Shown in pieces: positions 18,715-27,539 of a stretch of 64,000 bases of DNA. Made by a program: the position numbers and the translations under genes. How positions within the stretch are numbered: the stretch's first letter is position 1; each line of letters starts with the position of its first letter. The stretch spans positions 52,485 to 116,484 of the forward strand of contig NZ_JADPEG010000012.1 in assembly GCF_015667585.1 (NCBI RefSeq). Direction: 5' to 3'. The notes under the pieces are model-generated. The model was not told the DNA's origin. It did no database searches and saw only the letters and a list, made by a program, of their open reading frames with translations. This DNA comes from Clostridium sp. D33t1_170424_F3 (lineage in GTDB: Bacteria > Bacillota > Clostridia > Oscillospirales > Acutalibacteraceae).

Positions 18715-18924
18715 TTGGAAAAGAAGTTTATTGTACGTCCAAAAAGTGCAGATAAAAAAGACGATACATCCGTAACCATGACAATTCGTATTAATAAAGA
18801 ATTACAGAAAGAATACGATAAACTGGCTGAAAAAAGTCACCGTTCTCGAAATGAATTGATTTCCATGGCACTGTGTTACGCATTGGAAAATTTAGAGTTT
18901 ATTCCAGAAGAAGAGAATCAATAA
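18715..18924 (+). CDS. Ribbon-helix-helix regulator
   Basis: This 69-residue protein ends in a CopG/Arc-type RHH fold: the strand TSVTMTIRIN followed by two helices (KELQKEYDKLAEK and SRNELISMALCYALENL). TTG at 18715 is the start, with AGGAGGT 6 bases upstream. The DNA before it is very AT-rich and has several ATATAT-type inverted sequences that could be the operator. No toxin partner is adjacent. Confidence 0.75.
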   Translation: MEKKFIVRPKSADKKDDTSVTMTIRINKELQKEYDKLAEKSHRSRNELISMALCYALENLEFIPEEENQ

Positions 18925-19017
18925 AAATAACCCTTTTTTGAGTATTTAATATCGTAAACTTGAACTTTTATACGATCAGATCATTTAAATAAATTTCATA
19001 TTCTTATCAGAAATCAA

Positions 19018-19063
19018 AGTATAAAAAACCGTCAGAGAAATTTCTCTGACGGTTTTTTATACT
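19018..19063. terminator. Bidirectional terminator at the end of nrdG
   Basis: A 23-base perfect inverted repeat centred at 19040/19041 has the core ACCGTCAGAGAAA with long A and T flanks. It overlaps the last codons of nrdG on the minus strand. Confidence 0.88.
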
Positions 19064-19566
19064 TCACCCAGTTCTTCCAGCACAACACACCCCTGCGCGC
19101 GTGTTCGGTTCATATCAATGACCCGCTGGTTGCGGCTGCCGCGGAACAGCAGCGTCAAATCCTTCTGCGCTTCTTCAAAACGGCCGTCGATCAGCACGTC
19201 GGCCTGCGCCAGCAGCGCGTCGATTCCCGCGTCGTGCCTGCTTTGCAATTGTTCATAGGTAAAGCCGGTGTAAACGGTCACGTCCTTGCCCAGCGCGTGC
19301 ACCTGCTCCGCCAGCAACGCGAGCGGTCCGGGCTGGCAGAACGGCTCTCCGCCGCTGAAAGTCACACCCTTCAGGAGCGGGTTTTCCCGGATCTCCGCCA
19401 GAAGCGCGTCCGTGTCCGCCTCCCTGCCCCCCGCAAAGTCGTGCGTCTGCGGGTTGTGGCAGCCGGGGCAATGATGCGGGCATCCCTGTGTGAAAATCAC
19501 GTAGCGGATGCCCTTGCCGTCCACGATGGATTCCGGCTCAATCCCACTAATTTTGAGACAGGCCAT
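19057..19566 (-). CDS. nrdG: Anaerobic ribonucleotide reductase activating enzyme
   Basis: This 169-residue radical SAM protein has the cluster motif Cys29-x3-Cys33-x2-Cys36 (GCPHHCPGC) and the SAM-binding FSGGEPFCQ. NrdG uses SAM to create the glycyl radical on NrdD. It is the last gene of the nrdD operon; its start overlaps the small glycyl-radical ORF by 20 bases. Confidence 0.92.
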   Translation of the reverse strand: MACLKISGIEPESIVDGKGIRYVIFTQGCPHHCPGCHNPQTHDFAGGREADTDALLAEIRENPLLKGVTFSGGEPFCQPGPLALLAEQVHALGKDVTVYTGFTYEQLQSRHDAGIDALLAQADVLIDGRFEEAQKDLTLLFRGSRNQRVIDMNRTRAQGCVVLEELGEV

Positions 19567-19708
19567 GCTTCACGCGGTCGCCCTCTTCCGCACGCTTGGC
19601 GTCGTTAAAACGGTCGATGGTACCCACAAGATACCCAGTGATTCTGCGGATGCGCTCAAAATCGACGCCCTCGCCGACCATTCCGTTGTTCTGATTCAGT
19701 GTAATCAT
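19547..19708 (-). CDS. Separate glycyl-radical domain of anaerobic ribonucleotide reductase
   Basis: This 53-residue protein contains the NrdD C-terminal glycyl-radical signature: RRITGYL with the radical site at Gly25, followed by DRFNDAKRAEEGDRVKH, which matches the last residues of one-chain NrdD. It has its own SD (AAAGGAG, 9 bases before ATG 19708) and is in a different frame from nrdD, whose stop is 41 bases upstream. The large NrdD gene lacks an RxxGY motif of its own, so this peptide is expected to supply the radical glycine. It could instead be a repair peptide like GrcA. Confidence 0.75.
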   Translation of the reverse strand: MITLNQNNGMVGEGVDFERIRRITGYLVGTIDRFNDAKRAEEGDRVKHGLSQN

Positions 19709-19749
19709 GTGTCTCTTCTCCTTTATCAATGTATCATCGGGTTGAATCT

Positions 19750-22047
19750 TTATTTTCCGTAGCAGCACTCATAGTGCGGCACCCCGGGATATTTCTTGCG
19801 CAGTTCATCCAGCCGTTCTTTGCTCACCGGTTCGCCCGCGCGGCGTCCGCAGCGGGGGCATACCTCGTCGATCACGCCGGTATAGCCGCAGACGGGGTCG
19901 CGGTCCACCGGATGGTTGACGGAGCCGTAGCCGATGCCGGCCTCCTTCATGCAGCGCACGATGGATTCAAACGCCTCCAGATTCTTCGCTGTGTCGCCGT
20001 CCAGCTCCACATAGCTGATGTGGCCCGCGTTGGTCATCGCGTGGTAGGGGGCCTCCAGCTGAATCTTTTTATAGGCGCTGATCGGATAATACACCGGCAC
20101 ATGGAAGCTGTTGGTGTAATATTCGCGGTCGGTAATGCCGGGGATTTTGCCGTATTTCTTTTGATCGATCCGGACGAAACGGCCGGAAAGGCCCTCCGCC
20201 GGGGTCGCCAGCAGGGTAAAGTTCAAACCGCGCTTCTGGCTTTCGTCGTCCATGCGCTTGCGCATATAAGTGATAATCTCCAGGCCGAGCTTCTGGCTCT
20301 CCTCGCTCTCCCCGTGGTGCTTGCCGACCAGCGCCTTCAGCGTCTCCGCCAGGCCGATAAAGCCGATGCTCAGCGTGCCGTGCTTGAGCACCTCCGCGAT
20401 GCTGTCGTCCGGGCCGAGGTTGTCGGAATCGATCCAGACGCCCTGTCCCATCAGGAACGGATAGTTGCGCACCTTCTTGCCGCACTGGATCTGGAAGCGG
20501 TGCAGCAGCTGGCCGATCACCAGATCGATCCGCTTGTCGAGCAGCTCGTAAAACCGCTTGATATCGCCCTTCGCCTCGATGCCGATGCGGGGCAGGTTGA
20601 TCGAGGTAAAGCTGAGGTTGCCGCGCCCGCAGGTCGTCTCGCGGGTGCGGTCGTGCACGTTGCCCATCACGCGGGTGCGGCATCCCATATAGGATACCTC
20701 CGTGTCGTAGTCGCCCTCTTTGTAGTACTGCAAATTGAACGGCGCGTCGATGAAGCTGAAGTTCGGGAACAGGCGCTTCGCGCTCACCTTGCAGGAGAGT
20801 TTAAACAGGTCGTAGTTCGGGTCGCCCTCGTTGTAATTGACGCCCTCCTTGACCTTGAAAATCTGTACCGGGAAGATCGGCGTCTCGCCGTCTCCCAGGC
20901 CGCGCTCCGTGGCCAGCAGCAGGTTTTTCATGACCATGCGCGCCTCCGGAGAGGTGTCCGTGCCATAGTTCAGAGAAGAGAACGGCACCTGCGCGCCCGC
21001 GCGGGAATGCATGGTGTTCAGGTTGTGGATCAGCGCTTCCATCGCCTGATACGTCGCGTCGTTCGTACTGTTTGTCGCCGCTTCCACCGCGTACTCATGC
21101 GCCCTGCGCGCTTCCGGCTCCGTGATCTCTTCATAGCCGTTTGCGCGCTGGTGCTCCGGCAGGAACGCCGCCAGCGCCTCTCCGTATTCCGGCGCATTGC
21201 CCAGCGTAACGTCCCATTCGATCCCCGCCTTCACCGCGTCCGCCAATGCTTTCGCGTCGTCCATCTTCATGGCCTTGGTGATATGCAGGTATTTTGCCAG
21301 TTCGCGGAAATACGCCTTGCGGAAGGTCTTTGCCACGCCCGGCGCCAGGGAATAATCAAAGTTCGGGATGCTCTGTCCGCCGTGCATTTCGTTCTGGTTC
21401 GCCTGAATCGCGATGCAGGCCAGCGCGGCATAGCTGCGGATATCGTTCGGCTCCCGCAGGAACCCGTGGCCCGTACAGAAGCCATTGTGGAACAGCTTGA
21501 TCAGATCGATCTGACAGCAGGTCTCCGTCAGCATATAAAAATCCTCGTCGTGGATGTGGATGTCGCCGTGGATGTGCGCCGCCGCATAATCTTTTGGAAG
21601 CACATAGTTGTTGATAAAATACTTGGAGCCTTCGGAGCCGTACTTCAGCATGGTACCCATCGCGGTGTCGGTGTCGATATTGGCATTTTCCCGCTTGATA
21701 TCCGCGTCGCGCGCATCCTCAAACGTCAGCTCCTTGTAGATGTCCATCAGGTCGCCCTCTGCCTGGCGGATCTTTGCGTGCTCCGCGCGGTACAGGATAT
21801 AGGCCTTGGCGGTCTTGGCAAAGCCCGCCTCGATCAGCTTCTCCTCCACTTTATCCTGTACTTCCTCCACGGTGGGAACCGCCGGGTCCGGAAACGCCCT
21901 GGAAACTTTGTCCGTCAGGCGGTCCAGCGCAGCGCCGGTCATCTTCTCTTCCGTCACCGCCGTATTGGCTTTAAAAACCGCATTGCGGATCTTCTGCGCA
22001 TCAAACGGTACCACTACGCCGTTGCGTTTTTTAATTTGTGTTGCCAC
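19750..22047 (-). CDS. nrdD: Anaerobic ribonucleoside-triphosphate reductase, large chain
   Basis: The 765-residue protein has an N-terminal ATP-cone (KKRNGVVVPFDAQKIRNAV) and the class III barrel with HIHGDIHIHDEDF, TCCQIDL and TTCGRGNLSF. It reduces ribonucleoside triphosphates without oxygen. The C-terminus has CGYTG, CPRCG and ECCYGK cysteines but no RxxGY glycyl-radical motif; that motif is in the next small ORF. GTG at 22047 is the start because it yields the normal N-terminus MATQIKKRNG and has AAAGGG upstream. Candidate NrdR boxes lie upstream. Confidence 0.92.
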   Translation of the reverse strand: MATQIKKRNGVVVPFDAQKIRNAVFKANTAVTEEKMTGAALDRLTDKVSRAFPDPAVPTVEEVQDKVEEKLIEAGFAKTAKAYILYRAEHAKIRQAEGDLMDIYKELTFEDARDADIKRENANIDTDTAMGTMLKYGSEGSKYFINNYVLPKDYAAAHIHGDIHIHDEDFYMLTETCCQIDLIKLFHNGFCTGHGFLREPNDIRSYAALACIAIQANQNEMHGGQSIPNFDYSLAPGVAKTFRKAYFRELAKYLHITKAMKMDDAKALADAVKAGIEWDVTLGNAPEYGEALAAFLPEHQRANGYEEITEPEARRAHEYAVEAATNSTNDATYQAMEALIHNLNTMHSRAGAQVPFSSLNYGTDTSPEARMVMKNLLLATERGLGDGETPIFPVQIFKVKEGVNYNEGDPNYDLFKLSCKVSAKRLFPNFSFIDAPFNLQYYKEGDYDTEVSYMGCRTRVMGNVHDRTRETTCGRGNLSFTSINLPRIGIEAKGDIKRFYELLDKRIDLVIGQLLHRFQIQCGKKVRNYPFLMGQGVWIDSDNLGPDDSIAEVLKHGTLSIGFIGLAETLKALVGKHHGESEESQKLGLEIITYMRKRMDDESQKRGLNFTLLATPAEGLSGRFVRIDQKKYGKIPGITDREYYTNSFHVPVYYPISAYKKIQLEAPYHAMTNAGHISYVELDGDTAKNLEAFESIVRCMKEAGIGYGSVNHPVDRDPVCGYTGVIDEVCPRCGRRAGEPVSKERLDELRKKYPGVPHYECCYGK

Positions 22048-22403
22048 TGATCTACCATCCCTTTCAGGCGCGCCGCGCCTTATGTAATCGCTGCGCCGGG
22101 CAGCGTCGTCCGCTCTTCCATTCAAAACTTACCGTCAAATACCTTTTCAATTCCGGGCGGCAGGCATTCCCCGCCGCACTCCTGGGCCCCGCTGAGCAGA
22201 GCTTGAATCCGGTTTGCATTTTACTACATCTTGGGGTTGTTGTCAACAATCGCTGTAACCGCCACTATATGTCGTATTGTCTCCATAGAGAACTACCAAA
22301 ACATACCAAAACGTCGGAAACGCACGGACAAAGCCGTTTGCGCGTCCTCCGTGCAGATGGACAAACCGTTTTTTGTCTCTTTACGGGGAATAAAAAAATA
22401 TTT
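22048..22403. other. nrdD upstream region
   Basis: This 355-base gap follows the pentapeptide gene and precedes nrdD, both on the minus strand. It holds the candidate NrdR boxes and presumably the nrdD promoter. I saw no gene in it. Confidence 0.5.
22224..22274 (-). promoter_or_regulatory. Candidate tandem NrdR boxes
   Basis: CTACATCTTG (22224-22233) fits the NrdR core CWAYATMTWG at every position. CTATATGTCG (22265-22274) matches 8 of 10. They are 41 bases apart, close to four helical turns, which suits NrdR tandem sites. NrdR represses ribonucleotide reductase genes when dATP is high. Confidence 0.5.
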
Positions 22404-23012
22404 TTACTCCAAAACGCAGCCCATGCTCTCCGCAAAACGGACCGCCTGTTCCAGATCGATTTTTGTGCGGTCAAATCGCACCTGCCGCACGTCCACGCCG
22501 TCCAGCCTTGCGCCGCGCAGGTCGGCGTTTTTGAGGACCGCGCCGCCAAGCACCGCATGGGAAAAATCGCAGCCGCGCAGGTCGGCCTTTTCCAGATTGG
22601 CCCGCTGTAAAAACGCATGGGTAAAGCACACGCCGTGCAGGTCCATGCGGCGCAAATCACAGCCGTCCAGCACCGTATCGGAAAAATTGCCGCCCCGGAT
22701 CACCAGCCCCGTCAGGTTTGCGCCGGCAAAGCTGCTGCCGGTGCATTTGCAGTTCTCCAGCTCCGCGCCGAACAGGCTTGCGCCGTCAAAGGTGCAGTTG
22801 AGAAACGCGGTCCCCACATGCAGGCTGTCCTGCAAGGAGGCAAAGGAAAAAGTGCAGTTGGAAAACATACACTTCTTTGTCACCAACCCGCCCAGCGCCG
22901 CGCCGTAAAACCGGCAATCGACAAAATGAAAGCCGCAGAGCTCCCGTTCCGACAGCTCTGCGTCCTCCATATCCTGCTTTTCATATTGCTTCTGTGTAAA
23001 ATCAAACGCCAT
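22404..23012 (-). CDS. Pentapeptide-repeat protein
   Basis: Most of this 202-residue protein is built of A(D/N)LxG-type pentapeptides, for example GANLT, KADLRGCDF and KNADLRGARLDG. It should fold as a right-handed quadrilateral beta-helix. It resembles the YjbI/Qnr-like cytoplasmic group; a role in DNA gyrase protection is possible but not shown. It starts 11 bases after the P-type ATPase-like gene and is probably cotranscribed with it and rlmB. Confidence 0.85.
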   Translation of the reverse strand: MAFDFTQKQYEKQDMEDAELSERELCGFHFVDCRFYGAALGGLVTKKCMFSNCTFSFASLQDSLHVGTAFLNCTFDGASLFGAELENCKCTGSSFAGANLTGLVIRGGNFSDTVLDGCDLRRMDLHGVCFTHAFLQRANLEKADLRGCDFSHAVLGGAVLKNADLRGARLDGVDVRQVRFDRTKIDLEQAVRFAESMGCVLE

Positions 23013-23023
23013 AGGCCTCTCCT

Positions 23024-26000
23024 TTACGGTTTCCGCAGACGCGGCACCAGCAGCACCGCGACGATCCAGAACAGCTCAAACAGCAGCAGCGCCACCGTGC
23101 TGAGCTGTTTCAGCCCGGAATAGCAGGCCAGGAAAGCCACCAGCAGGAAGCCCAGCACCACCGCAACGGTCTGCAGCGCCACCGCCACAGAGATATTGCT
23201 CCGCTGGCGCACGCATGCGGTCAGCATGCGCATCATCGCCGTCGGGCGGCCCTTGGTTGCCATCAGGGCGTCTGTGCGCTCTTCCGGCTCCTTGACCAGA
23301 TTCTCATAGACCTTACCCAACCGCTCCGGCAATACGCGGACAGAATGCTCGTCCAGGTCAAACACCTGCGCAATCAGCCGCGGCGTGACGTTCGGGTCGC
23401 AGGTCCGCACAATCAGGCTGATGCCGTTGTCCTCCATCCGGCGCAGTTCCGCGGCGCGGCGGCGGTCGGAATTGTAGGAGACAATGAACATCGCCACCAG
23501 ATCCCCGCCGGAGGCCAGATACACCACCTGCTTGCCGCCCAGCAGGTATTTTTCCTCATAGTCCTTGGACGGCGGCTCAATGCTGTGGGTCTTCATCAGC
23601 TCCCGGTTGCCGACCAGAATACGCCGGCCGGACACCCAGCCCACGACGCCCCGGTCGTCCTCGTAGGCGATGTTGTCGATCTTCGGCAGCATATCCTGAT
23701 GGCTCTTGATAATCTGGTCAAACAGGTCGCTCAGCGGCCCGCCGGTGGCGCACATCAGCGCCGTCGCGTCCACAATCGCGTCGTCGATGCGCTGGCCGCC
23801 AAACGTCTTGATGCCGTTCAAAATCACCGTGCCCTTGGGGAACAGGTCCTTGGCGTCCACCATCACCGCGTTTGCGGTGGAGAACTGGTCCACGGCGGGG
23901 TACCCCACCACCATGGCCCCGCAGCGCGTCGCCACTTTGTTCAGGCGCGCCAGCGGCAGGTTGACGCACAGCATGTTCGTCATCGGCACGCTGATGCACG
24001 TCGCCGCCGCAAAAACCGTGATCGCGCCGATCACATCCTTTTGCAGGAAATAGCACACGATGCACAGCACCAACGAAAGGATAAAACCGAGCGGTGCAAT
24101 AATCTGGGAACTGTTGTCGCTCGGGTCGTTTTCATAACTGAGGCTCAGGAAATGTTTCAAAAAGCCCGTCTTGCCCTGATACGCGATGGCGGGCGTATCC
24201 GCCACGCAGCCCTTTGCCATCTGCAAGGCGGTATTGTGATCGTCAAAATACTGAACCGCGTATTTCTGATCCGGCGATGCGACAAACCGGAAATTGTGAC
24301 GCACGCGCTTGACAAGCGAGAATTTGCCCGCTGTATTCAGGAACAGCGCCACCGCCGCAAGCACCGCGTATACGTGCATATTGGATGAGGACACGCTCTC
24401 CGGCGCAAACAGCAGCGCCGCCCCCTGGATCAGCGAGGCAAGCACCGCGACCGCTACGCCGCTGTCCGAGTTCGCCTGCAATTTGAACAGGGCTTTTATC
24501 CCGTTAAAGATGGTCACGGAACAGGTCAGCGCCGTGATTCCCAAAAACACCAGATTTAAAATCAGATACGTTTGCGTCGGAACCAGACCGCGGAGCATCT
24601 CCGGCAAAAAGCCGTTCATCTCCCCCAGTACGCCGAAAACCAGCAGCAAAACGGTGCATATCCCCGTTACGGTCAACCGGAGCGTCAGCTCGCGGAGGCT
24701 GGACCCCAGCTCGTGGGAAACCGACGGCGCGTCGGACGGGCTTTGATAATCGTCCAGCTCGTCCGGTTCCTCTTCCGTGTACGTTTCCTGCGGATCGTTG
24801 TCCGGCTCCTCTTCCCCCATGATGGAGAATTTTTTCTTTTTCTTCTGCTGGGGCGCGGGAAGCTCCTCTTCCGGTTCCCGGTAAGATGGTTCCGGCGGCG
24901 TTTCCTCCTCCGGTTCCGCCGCAAAGTCTTCCCAGAGCTTGACCGGCGCTTCCTCTTCCTGCGGTTTGGTCTGCACCGGGCGCGCTTGCGCCTTTTCCGG
25001 CTCCTCCTGCTTTTCCTCCGGTTTGACCACCGGGCGCAGCTTGGCCGGCTTGGGATAGGTCTTCGCCTCTTTCAAGATCACTTCCGCATAGTCATGCAGC
25101 TGCACCACATGAATCGGCGTCACGCCCGCCGGACGGTATTCCGCCTTTTTGACGCGCCCGCCGGACACGGGGCGGAGCGGCACTTCCAGCTCCGCGTATG
25201 TATCCGCCGGAGCGTTTTGCTCCGGCTCCTGCGCGCTGATCGGCGTAACGGAAGGCTGTACCTCCGGCCGCGCGGGAATCTCCGGCAGAGAGCTCGGCGC
25301 GGCGGGTTCCTTCGGCTGCGCAGGCGCTTCCGGCGCGGGCTCTGCGGCGGGGATTTCCTTTTGCGGGGCCGTGGGCTTCGACGGCGTTTTGGGCTGTGCA
25401 GGCTGCTTCGGCTGAACGGGCTGAATGGGTTCTTCTTCCCGCACCGGCTCAAACGGATTGGTGTCTTCGATCTGCGGGGGCATCGCGTAACCGCCCACCG
25501 CAGGGAATTCAAAGGTTTCCCCCTCCGCGGTCAGGTCCATCACCTTTCCGCCGCTTTTGGGATCCTTTTTGGCTTTTGCAGGACCTGTAAAGCTTCCCAT
25601 TGCGGGGAACTCAAAGGTTTCATCGCCCACCGGAAAATCATTCCATATGGAAGGCGGCGTCTGCTGTTTGGGCGCCTCCCTGGGCTTTGGTTCCGCCGCC
25701 TTTTTCTGTGCCATCGGCAGCTCCACTGTCTCGGACGGCGCAGCCTCCGAAGCTTTTTGAACAGGCTCCGGGGTCCGCTGCGGGAACTTGATCTCAATGG
25801 TATTGGAATTCAGTTTAAACGCGCCGGTTTTGCGGGACACCGCCTCCATGCGCTGCTGACGCTCCTGATGCAGGTCTTCAAACCGCCTGGCGATCTCCTC
25901 GTCCATCTCTTCATCCGTCGAGTCAAATAAATAGGAGAAAATGGAGCCGGTTTTATCCGCCGGCTTCGCGCTTTGCACCGGCTTGGCCTGCGTCTTTTGC

Positions 26001-26533
26001 GGGTCCGCAGCGGACGCGCCCGCCGGTTTATCCGGCTGCAGCGTCCGCTCATACTGTGCTTTGTACTCCTCCAGGGGCTTGAGCTGCAGGCCGTAATAAA
26101 TGTCGTCTTCCTCTTCAAAGCCCTTTTCCTGGCGTTTCAGACGGCGGCGTTCCTCTTTCATGCGCTTTTTTTCCGCACGGCGCTCCGTCCAGGACAACTT
26201 TACCGGTTCATCTTCCTCCGGTTCCCAGTCCTGCGGTTCTTCCGCTTCCATCCGCTCCCTCTGGGGCGCGGGCGTCCCCGGCTCTTCCATCTTTCGGACG
26301 GGTTCCGCTTCCTTGCGCGGCGGCGCCTGGCGCTCCGGTTCCCGAACCGGGCTTGGCGCGGGTATATCCGTACGCAGCACCGGCACAGCCTGTGCGCGTT
26401 CCGGCGCGGGCTGTGCGTCGGCTTCCGTCGCAGGGACCGCCTCTTCCCCCTGCTGCTCACGCAGGCGGCGGGCTTCCTGCAAAATCTCTTCTACAGAAAA
26501 ATCATCGTGGGGATGATTGCTTTTTTTGTCCAT
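23024..26533 (-). CDS. Degenerate P-type ATPase-like membrane protein with long low-complexity N-terminus
   Basis: The 1169-residue protein starts with about 610 cytoplasmic residues rich in Pro, Glu, Lys and Ala, including a conserved-looking start (DDFSVEEILQEARRLREQQ) and repeated ETFEFPA motifs. Then come several membrane segments (about 615-860), a cytoplasmic part like the P and N domains of P-type ATPases (VGNRELMKTHS), and two last membrane segments. The phosphorylation motif DKTGTLT is degraded to DAKDLFP (Asp893 kept, Lys-Thr-Gly lost) and no GDGxND hinge motif is found. It is therefore probably not a pump. Function is unknown; a scaffold or sensor role is a guess. Confidence 0.75.
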   Translation of the reverse strand: MDKKSNHPHDDFSVEEILQEARRLREQQGEEAVPATEADAQPAPERAQAVPVLRTDIPAPSPVREPERQAPPRKEAEPVRKMEEPGTPAPQRERMEAEEPQDWEPEEDEPVKLSWTERRAEKKRMKEERRRLKRQEKGFEEEDDIYYGLQLKPLEEYKAQYERTLQPDKPAGASAADPQKTQAKPVQSAKPADKTGSIFSYLFDSTDEEMDEEIARRFEDLHQERQQRMEAVSRKTGAFKLNSNTIEIKFPQRTPEPVQKASEAAPSETVELPMAQKKAAEPKPREAPKQQTPPSIWNDFPVGDETFEFPAMGSFTGPAKAKKDPKSGGKVMDLTAEGETFEFPAVGGYAMPPQIEDTNPFEPVREEEPIQPVQPKQPAQPKTPSKPTAPQKEIPAAEPAPEAPAQPKEPAAPSSLPEIPARPEVQPSVTPISAQEPEQNAPADTYAELEVPLRPVSGGRVKKAEYRPAGVTPIHVVQLHDYAEVILKEAKTYPKPAKLRPVVKPEEKQEEPEKAQARPVQTKPQEEEAPVKLWEDFAAEPEEETPPEPSYREPEEELPAPQQKKKKKFSIMGEEEPDNDPQETYTEEEPDELDDYQSPSDAPSVSHELGSSLRELTLRLTVTGICTVLLLVFGVLGEMNGFLPEMLRGLVPTQTYLILNLVFLGITALTCSVTIFNGIKALFKLQANSDSGVAVAVLASLIQGAALLFAPESVSSSNMHVYAVLAAVALFLNTAGKFSLVKRVRHNFRFVASPDQKYAVQYFDDHNTALQMAKGCVADTPAIAYQGKTGFLKHFLSLSYENDPSDNSSQIIAPLGFILSLVLCIVCYFLQKDVIGAITVFAAATCISVPMTNMLCVNLPLARLNKVATRCGAMVVGYPAVDQFSTANAVMVDAKDLFPKGTVILNGIKTFGGQRIDDAIVDATALMCATGGPLSDLFDQIIKSHQDMLPKIDNIAYEDDRGVVGWVSGRRILVGNRELMKTHSIEPPSKDYEEKYLLGGKQVVYLASGGDLVAMFIVSYNSDRRRAAELRRMEDNGISLIVRTCDPNVTPRLIAQVFDLDEHSVRVLPERLGKVYENLVKEPEERTDALMATKGRPTAMMRMLTACVRQRSNISVAVALQTVAVVLGFLLVAFLACYSGLKQLSTVALLLFELFWIVAVLLVPRLRKP

Positions 26534-26549
26534 TCTGTTCCCCCCTGTC

Positions 26550-27320
26550 TTACTTCATCGGAATTCCGCCGCGCTGGCGCGCCACCTCGTAACAGACTAC
26601 GCCGCACGCAACGGAGGCATTCAACGAGTTTATCTTGCCCTTCATCGGCAGGGATATGACAAAATCACATTTCTCTTTTACCAGACGGCCCACACCGAAG
26701 CCCTCAGACCCCACCACTATGGCGGTCGGCCCCTTGTAATCGACGGAACACCAGTCCTGCCCGTCCATATCGGCGGCAAACGTCCATACGCCGCGCTTCT
26801 TCAACTCTTCCAGCGTCGCGGCAATGTTGGTTACCCGGGCCACCGGCACGTACTCCACCGCACCCGCGGAAGCCTTACCCACGGCGTACGTCAAACCAAC
26901 CGAGTGCCGCTTGGGTACAATGATCCCATGCGCACCCGCGCACTCCGCTGTCCGGAGCACCGCGCCCAGATTGTGCGGGTCCTCCAGGCCGTCCGCCACA
27001 ATGAAGAAGGGCGGCTCCCCGCGCTCCTGTGCCAGTACAAACAAATCGTCCACCGTCGCATATTCCTTGACGGCCGCGACGGCCACAACGCCCTGATGCG
27101 CGGCGTTTCCGCACATATAATCCAGCTTCTTGCTGTCCGCTTCCTTGACGGCGACGCCCAACTCCTTCGCCTTGGCAATCAGCGCGCCGATGCTGCCCGT
27201 GCGCTGCCCTCTGGCAACATACAGGCTGTCGATGGTCCTGCCGCTGCGCAGCGCTTCCAGAACGGCGTTTCTCCCTGCAATAATATCGTCCCCGCGGCGG
27301 TTCTGTTCTTCTTTTTTCAT
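26550..27320 (-). CDS. rlmB: 23S rRNA (guanosine-2'-O-)-methyltransferase, RlmB/TrmH family
   Basis: This 256-residue SPOUT methyltransferase has an N-terminal L30e-like substrate-binding domain (GRNAVLEALRSGRTIDSLYVA) and the knotted catalytic domain with motif 1 (DPHNLGAVLRTAE), motif 2 (VVGSEGFGV) and motif 3 (INSLNASVACGVV). It 2'-O-methylates a guanosine in 23S rRNA. ATG 27320 is chosen with AGGGGA 9 bases upstream. It leads the operon with the P-type ATPase-like and pentapeptide genes. Confidence 0.9.
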   Translation of the reverse strand: MKKEEQNRRGDDIIAGRNAVLEALRSGRTIDSLYVARGQRTGSIGALIAKAKELGVAVKEADSKKLDYMCGNAAHQGVVAVAAVKEYATVDDLFVLAQERGEPPFFIVADGLEDPHNLGAVLRTAECAGAHGIIVPKRHSVGLTYAVGKASAGAVEYVPVARVTNIAATLEELKKRGVWTFAADMDGQDWCSVDYKGPTAIVVGSEGFGVGRLVKEKCDFVISLPMKGKINSLNASVACGVVCYEVARQRGGIPMK

Positions 27321-27343
27321 GTACTGCGTTCCCCTGCTTCCTG

Positions 27344-27436
27344 TCAATCGTCAAATCGTTGTTCTTCCGTGGGTCCGCCAGCCAGACCCGTATCATACAA
27401 AATGGCGCGAAGCCGCGCCAACCGAATGATCTCCAT
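27344..27436 (-). CDS. Possible 30-residue leader protein of rlmB
   Basis: A short ORF begins at ATG 27436, with GGCGG six bases upstream, and stops 23 bases before the rlmB start. It encodes a basic helix (IIRLARLRAIL) followed by YDTGLAGGPTEEQRFDD. No other evidence supports expression. I do not recognise it. Confidence 0.35.
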   Translation of the reverse strand: MEIIRLARLRAILYDTGLAGGPTEEQRFDD

Positions 27437-27539
27437 TTTTTCCGCCTGCGAATCCTGATCGAGCGGACATAAAATTTTTCACCATATTGAATACAATTGA
27501 TCCAGGCAAAGCCGTGCAACCAATTAAAACATTCTTATA

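Noticed and set aside
19729..22050. 773-codon plus-strand frame opposite nrdD
   Set aside because: It is antisense to a clear NrdD gene, has no SD or family motif, and is rich in Arg/His as typical for shadow frames of GC-rich genes.
25149..26516. Several plus-strand frames opposite the P-type ATPase-like gene
   Set aside because: They arise from the Pro/Glu-rich low-complexity codons of the real gene and have no supporting signals.
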